Shown: positions 60,853 through 64,000 of the stretch, piece by piece | Layout: each line of letters opens with the position of its first letter | Numbering within the stretch: the first letter of the stretch is position 1 | Assembly (NCBI RefSeq): GCF_031846445.1 | Contig: NZ_JAVRHR010000002.1 | Coordinates: forward strand, 372,001-436,000 | From: Croceitalea rosinachiae | Lineage (GTDB): Bacteria; Bacteroidota; Bacteroidia; Flavobacteriales; Flavobacteriaceae | Reading direction: 5' to 3' | Length of the DNA: 64,000 bases | Translations under genes and position numbers: made by a program | Notes under the pieces: generated by a model | Databases searched by the model: none | Told to the model about the DNA's origin: nothing | The model's input: the letters and a program-made list of their open reading frames with translations, nothing else

Positions 60853-62250
60853 AGTTTTATTAGGAGAGAATGAATAGTATAAATTGGCAAAAGCATCAAC
60901 TATCAGGGTGTCTTCCGTAATGACACACTTGTTAAGACCATCGACTATTAAAGATTGCTGTATATGTTCAAAATCATTACCCCAATATTGATTAAGGGTA
61001 TCAAGCTGATGTTCATGGACCATAGCCAGCCACTGTGGTTTACTAGTCTTTAAATTGATACCAACATAGGTATATTCCGGATGACTTTTGCGTAATTTTT
61101 TAATATGCTTTGAAACGTTTCTGAAATGCCTCTTTTGTGTGGCCGTCCAAAAGTAAAAGACAGTATTCTTGTCTTTGGCTATTTCCTTTAGCGAAGTCTC
61201 TTCTCCAACGCTGTTTTCAACAAGCAAATCAGGAATCTCTTTTTTTGCTTGTAGATTTTTTATGCCAAAATAAAGATTTGTGATTTCATCTTTATGGTGT
61301 TGATTTTTAGATAATTTTTCAAAGTCGGCAATAAAACTATCGCAGTCTTTTGATGATTCATGTACCTTTAACAAATAGTCCATGGTAACATTTCTAAATA
61401 GATTGTCACGCAAATCCTGCTCTAAAACTATGCTATCAATCAAAACCATTTTATGGCGATTGAGGTGTAAATGATTTTTATTGGCAAGATGTGCATCCAT
61501 TCCGCACTGTTTCATACATGCCATATAAGACAGATTTCCAAAATGATTGATCATGAAATCGTAATAAGGCCTAAAATAAACCAAATCGGCATTGTTAACG
61601 TTCAGGTTATCTCGATAGGCATAAAATTTCGAATCTAAATCATGAAAAGTATCTTCACCAGTTTTCTTCTTATGATAGAAAGGGTATTTTTCTTTATATA
61701 AGTAACTATTGTAATCAATAGAAGCCTTAGCCATTGCGAAAGCATTATCTGATAATTCTTCACCGTCACTTAAACTATTAAGTTCGTTTATTTTTTGACT
61801 TCTTAAAGAATCTATTTTATTGCTAAAATCCTCAGGAGCTAATTTGTAATAACTATAAATCAAATGTTCTTCATCTTCGTAGTTCAAGAACATTTCTATC
61901 ATAAAATTATTGACATCTTCGTTGGAACCAGAAAAAACCAATGATTCATCGAAAGCAACCGTATTTAAACGGACCAAAATACTATCTCCTTTTTCTAAAA
62001 ATATATATTGTAATTCAGGAGAATGATCAAAATGGTGAAGTCCTTCATCAATGTTTTCAATGGTAAATGAAAATCTATTGCTTTCGTCTAACTTTGCAGA
62101 ATCTAAAACAATATCATTCTTATAAAGAACAACATAGTTGCTAGTTGGGTTGACGATTTCACCAGCAAAATATGTGGATTGTGATGAGTTTGATTTTTCA
62201 TCACATGCATAGAAAGAACCAATAATAAGAAAAAGTAAAATTCTTCTCAT
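60829..62250 (-). CDS. Thioredoxin-like lipoprotein lacking the CXXC motif
   Basis: A 473-residue lipoprotein (signal with lipobox SFYAC, Cys16). The N-terminal part resembles the DUF4369-like beta domain of Bacteroidota TlpA/ResA proteins. Helices fill the middle. From about residue 338 a thioredoxin-like domain begins: IPDLLVENSVGEETSLKEIAKDK (in part), then VFYFWTATQKRHF where TlpA proteins have FWASWCGPC. The two cysteines are replaced by Gln372 and His375, so disulfide chemistry through the usual motif is not possible. Role unknown. A TAATTTTG promoter element lies 17 bases upstream of the start. Confidence 0.78.
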   Translation of the reverse strand: MRRILLFLIIGSFYACDEKSNSSQSTYFAGEIVNPTSNYVVLYKNDIVLDSAKLDESNRFSFTIENIDEGLHHFDHSPELQYIFLEKGDSILVRLNTVAFDESLVFSGSNEDVNNFMIEMFLNYEDEEHLIYSYYKLAPEDFSNKIDSLRSQKINELNSLSDGEELSDNAFAMAKASIDYNSYLYKEKYPFYHKKKTGEDTFHDLDSKFYAYRDNLNVNNADLVYFRPYYDFMINHFGNLSYMACMKQCGMDAHLANKNHLHLNRHKMVLIDSIVLEQDLRDNLFRNVTMDYLLKVHESSKDCDSFIADFEKLSKNQHHKDEITNLYFGIKNLQAKKEIPDLLVENSVGEETSLKEIAKDKNTVFYFWTATQKRHFRNVSKHIKKLRKSHPEYTYVGINLKTSKPQWLAMVHEHQLDTLNQYWGNDFEHIQQSLIVDGLNKCVITEDTLIVDAFANLYYSFSPNKTKKALVVK

Positions 62251-62267
62251 ATACCTATTTAGACCAA

Positions 62268-62275
62268 CAAAATTA
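62268..62275 (-). promoter_or_regulatory. -7 promoter element TAATTTTG
   Basis: An exact TAnnTTTG match on the minus strand, 17 bases before the start of the thioredoxin-like lipoprotein gene. No clear -33 box. Confidence 0.5.
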
Positions 62276-62358
62276 AGAATCGATTAAAACCTTGGCTGTT
62301 AATAGCGAGTTAAATGTTGTAAAAGCCAATCTAAAGACATTTAATGGTCTCTTTGTTG

Positions 62359-62389
62359 TTGGGAACAGTGTCAATTTTAACTATTTTTG
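62359..62389 (+). promoter_or_regulatory. Promoter TTG-N20-TATTTTTG of the ABC-F gene
   Basis: TTG at 62359-62361 and TATTTTTG at 62382-62389. The expected start near 62395 leaves about 14 bases before the ATG at 62409. Confidence 0.65.
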
Positions 62390-62408
62390 CAAAAATTATA
62401 CATACAGC

Positions 62409-64000
62409 ATGCTTTCGGTATCTAATTTATCAGTTCAGTTTGGAAAAAGAGTCTTATTTGACGAGGTCAATGTCGCATTCACAGATGGTAATTGCTATGG
62501 CATTATTGGCGCAAATGGTGCTGGTAAATCTACATTCTTAAAGATTCTGTCAAAAAAACAAGAGGCAACATCAGGGCAGGTTCACCTAGAACCGGGCAAG
62601 AGAATGTCTATTTTAGAGCAAAACCATAATTCTTATGATGAATTTACAGCATTAGAATCTGTGGTTATGGGCAATAAGCCCTTGTTTGAAATTAAAAAAG
62701 AGATAGACGCGCTATATGCTGACTATACCGATGAAAATGCAGATAAGATAGGAGAGCTTCAAGTACAATTTGAAGAAATGAACGGTTGGAATGCGGATAG
62801 TGATGCAGCAGCCTTGCTTTCAAACTTAGGGGTAGGCGAAGCATTGCACTATACCATGATGGCTGATTTAGACTCTAAGTTAAAAGTAAGAGTACTCTTG
62901 GCTCAAGCGTTATTTGGTAACCCAGATGTTTTAATAATGGATGAGCCTACTAATGATTTGGATTATGAGACCATAAGCTGGTTAGAAAACTTTTTAGCCA
63001 ATTATGACAATACGGTCATCGTAGTTTCTCACGATAGGCATTTTTTAGACGCAGTATGTACGCATATCGCTGATATTGATTTTGGAAAAATAAATCTTTA
63101 TTCGGGCAACTATACGTTTTGGTACGAAAGTAGTCAGTTGGCACTACGCCAAAGAGCGCAACAAAATAAAAAAGCTGAAGAAAAAGCAAGAGAACTGCAA
63201 GAGTTTATTATGCGATTTAGTGCCAATGTTGCCAAAAGTAAACAAGCGACTTCAAGAAAAAAGATGCTTGATAAGCTAAAAGTAGATGATATCAAACCAT
63301 CAAGTAGAAGGTACCCCGCAATCATATTTGACCGAGAAAGGGAAGCTGGAGACCAAATATTAAATGTTGAGAAACTATCGGCTTATTCTGATGATGGTGA
63401 CCTTCTTTTTGATAATATTGATATCAATTTGGCTAAAGCTGATAAAGTAGCGATAATTTCAAAGGATTCGAGAGCAACAACTGCTTTTTATGAAATAGTT
63501 TCAGGAGTTAGAACTGCAAGTTCAGGTTCTTTTCAATGGGGGGTAACCACGACCCAATCTTATTTACCAGTTGATAATGAGCAGTATTTTGATGAAAGTA
63601 TGAACTTAGTTGATTGGTTGCGACAATGGACTAAAACCGAAGAAGAACGTGAGGAAGTTTATGTCAGAGGTTTTTTAGGTAAAATGCTTTTTAGCGGAGA
63701 AGAAGCTCTTAAAAAATCAAATGTCCTTTCAGGTGGCGAAAAAGTGCGATGTATGCTGAGCAGAATGATGCTGTTACGAGCCAATGTTTTAATGCTTGAT
63801 GAACCTACAAACCACTTAGATCTTGAGAGTATTACCGCTTTTAACAATTCACTTAAGAACTTCAAAGGTACCGTTATGTTGACCACTCATGATCACGAAT
63901 TTGTCCACACTGTAGCCAATAGAATAATCGAATTGACTCCAAAGGGCGCTATTGATCGTTATTTGTCATTTGACGAATATATGTCTGATAAGTCTATTAA
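62409..64000 (+). CDS. ABC-F family ATPase (YbiT-like), C-terminus cut by the window edge
   Basis: A ribosome-associated ABC-F protein; 530 codons are visible and probably only a few are missing. NBD1 has Walker A GANGAGKST (34-42) and Walker B VLIMDEPTNDLD (174-185), but its signature motif is DLDSKLKVR (153-161) instead of LSGGxxxR. The linker (about 240-300) is basic and helical. NBD2 has a clean signature LSGGEK (440-445) and Walker B VLMLDEPTNHLD, but its Walker A is SKDSRATT (351-358) with no glycines and no lysine. ABC-F proteins act at the ribosomal E site, in translation rescue or antibiotic protection. It has its own promoter. Confidence 0.92.
   Translation, partial: MLSVSNLSVQFGKRVLFDEVNVAFTDGNCYGIIGANGAGKSTFLKILSKKQEATSGQVHLEPGKRMSILEQNHNSYDEFTALESVVMGNKPLFEIKKEIDALYADYTDENADKIGELQVQFEEMNGWNADSDAAALLSNLGVGEALHYTMMADLDSKLKVRVLLAQALFGNPDVLIMDEPTNDLDYETISWLENFLANYDNTVIVVSHDRHFLDAVCTHIADIDFGKINLYSGNYTFWYESSQLALRQRAQQNKKAEEKARELQEFIMRFSANVAKSKQATSRKKMLDKLKVDDIKPSSRRYPAIIFDREREAGDQILNVEKLSAYSDDGDLLFDNIDINLAKADKVAIISKDSRATTAFYEIVSGVRTASSGSFQWGVTTTQSYLPVDNEQYFDESMNLVDWLRQWTKTEEEREEVYVRGFLGKMLFSGEEALKKSNVLSGGEKVRCMLSRMMLLRANVLMLDEPTNHLDLESITAFNNSLKNFKGTVMLTTHDHEFVHTVANRIIELTPKGAIDRYLSFDEYMSDKSI

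Noticed and set aside
62344..62541. A 65-codon + strand frame before the ABC-F gene
   Set aside because: It starts upstream of the ABC-F promoter and overlaps the conserved ABC-F start in another frame.
1..64000. Mobile element, phage, CRISPR or defence island
   Set aside because: No transposase, integrase, repeat-spacer array or restriction genes; gene content and composition appear uniform.

Overview
The window reads as a compact, AT-rich stretch of core chromosome from a member of the Flavobacteriaceae (Bacteroidota), probably a marine genus such as Maribacter or Zobellia; the genus is a guess. The evidence is a set of lineage-typical genes (PorP/SprF-type outer membrane protein, DUF4835, DUF6913 and DUF6503 proteins, Bacteroidota-type omega subunit, bacilliredoxin YtxJ, split 5'-nucleotidase), the general absence of clear Shine-Dalgarno sites, and many promoters of the Bacteroidota form TTG-N19/21-TAnnTTTG. 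I saw no phage, insertion sequence, CRISPR array, rRNA or tRNA gene. One structural RNA is present, the 4.5S/SRP RNA at 59142-59235. No gap between genes exceeds 300 bases; the larger ones (about 6289-6496, 17768-17993, 49678-49913, 51874-52051) are described under sites.

Layout. 1-4850: start of a DegQ/HtrA protease, then dapF, a GNAT, mltG and a lysozyme-like protein on +, converging on an RsmI-like methyltransferase, a low-molecular-weight phosphatase and dnaA on -. 6.5-10 kb: thioesterase, then a tightly coupled - strand unit ribD-HAD-EamA-YigZ. 10-14 kb: GNAT, prmC, LOG-type protein, ligA. 14-20.7 kb: DUF3089 lipoprotein, M23 peptidase, X-Pro peptidase, and a 5'-nucleotidase split over two exported proteins. 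20.7-28.1 kb: DUF6913-dapA, then bamD-rpoZ-coaBC-DUF4835-recN and fabI. 28.2-33.1 kb: glycosyltransferase, YbbR-like protein, coaE, and a histidine kinase/OmpR regulator pair. 33.2-40.6 kb: an eight-gene - strand run from a Gfo/Idh oxidoreductase to gluconokinase, including miaA, a voltage-gated-type K+ channel and a DnaQ/GIY-YIG fusion. 40.7-51.9 kb: pcm, smpB, DUF6503, histidine phosphatase, PorP-SPOR protein, TetR, clpB, ytxJ, glyA. 52-56 kb: a signalling island with a LuxR-type regulator, a TPR histidine kinase, a 46-residue lipoprotein and a LytTR protein with a defective receiver. 56-64 kb: beta-helix lipoprotein, thioesterase, glutaminyl cyclase, SRP RNA, SDR, fructose-6-phosphate aldolase-like enzyme, a cysteine-less thioredoxin-like lipoprotein and an ABC-F protein running off the edge.

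How the genes fit together. The window is mainly housekeeping: lysine/peptidoglycan precursor synthesis (dapA, dapF) and wall turnover (mltG, lysozyme-like, M23); outer membrane assembly (bamD); coenzyme A (coaBC, coaE); riboflavin (ribD); replication and repair (dnaA, ligA, recN); and translation quality control (prmC, miaA, smpB, SRP RNA, ABC-F). No wholly new system is obvious. The best candidates for new biology are the 52-56 kb signalling island (pseudo-receiver LytTR protein, a 22-bp-phased direct repeat in front of it, an uncharacterised small lipoprotein), the asymmetric ABC-F protein in which both defects fall in the same ATP site, and several genes whose promoter lies so close to the start codon that leaderless mRNA is expected.
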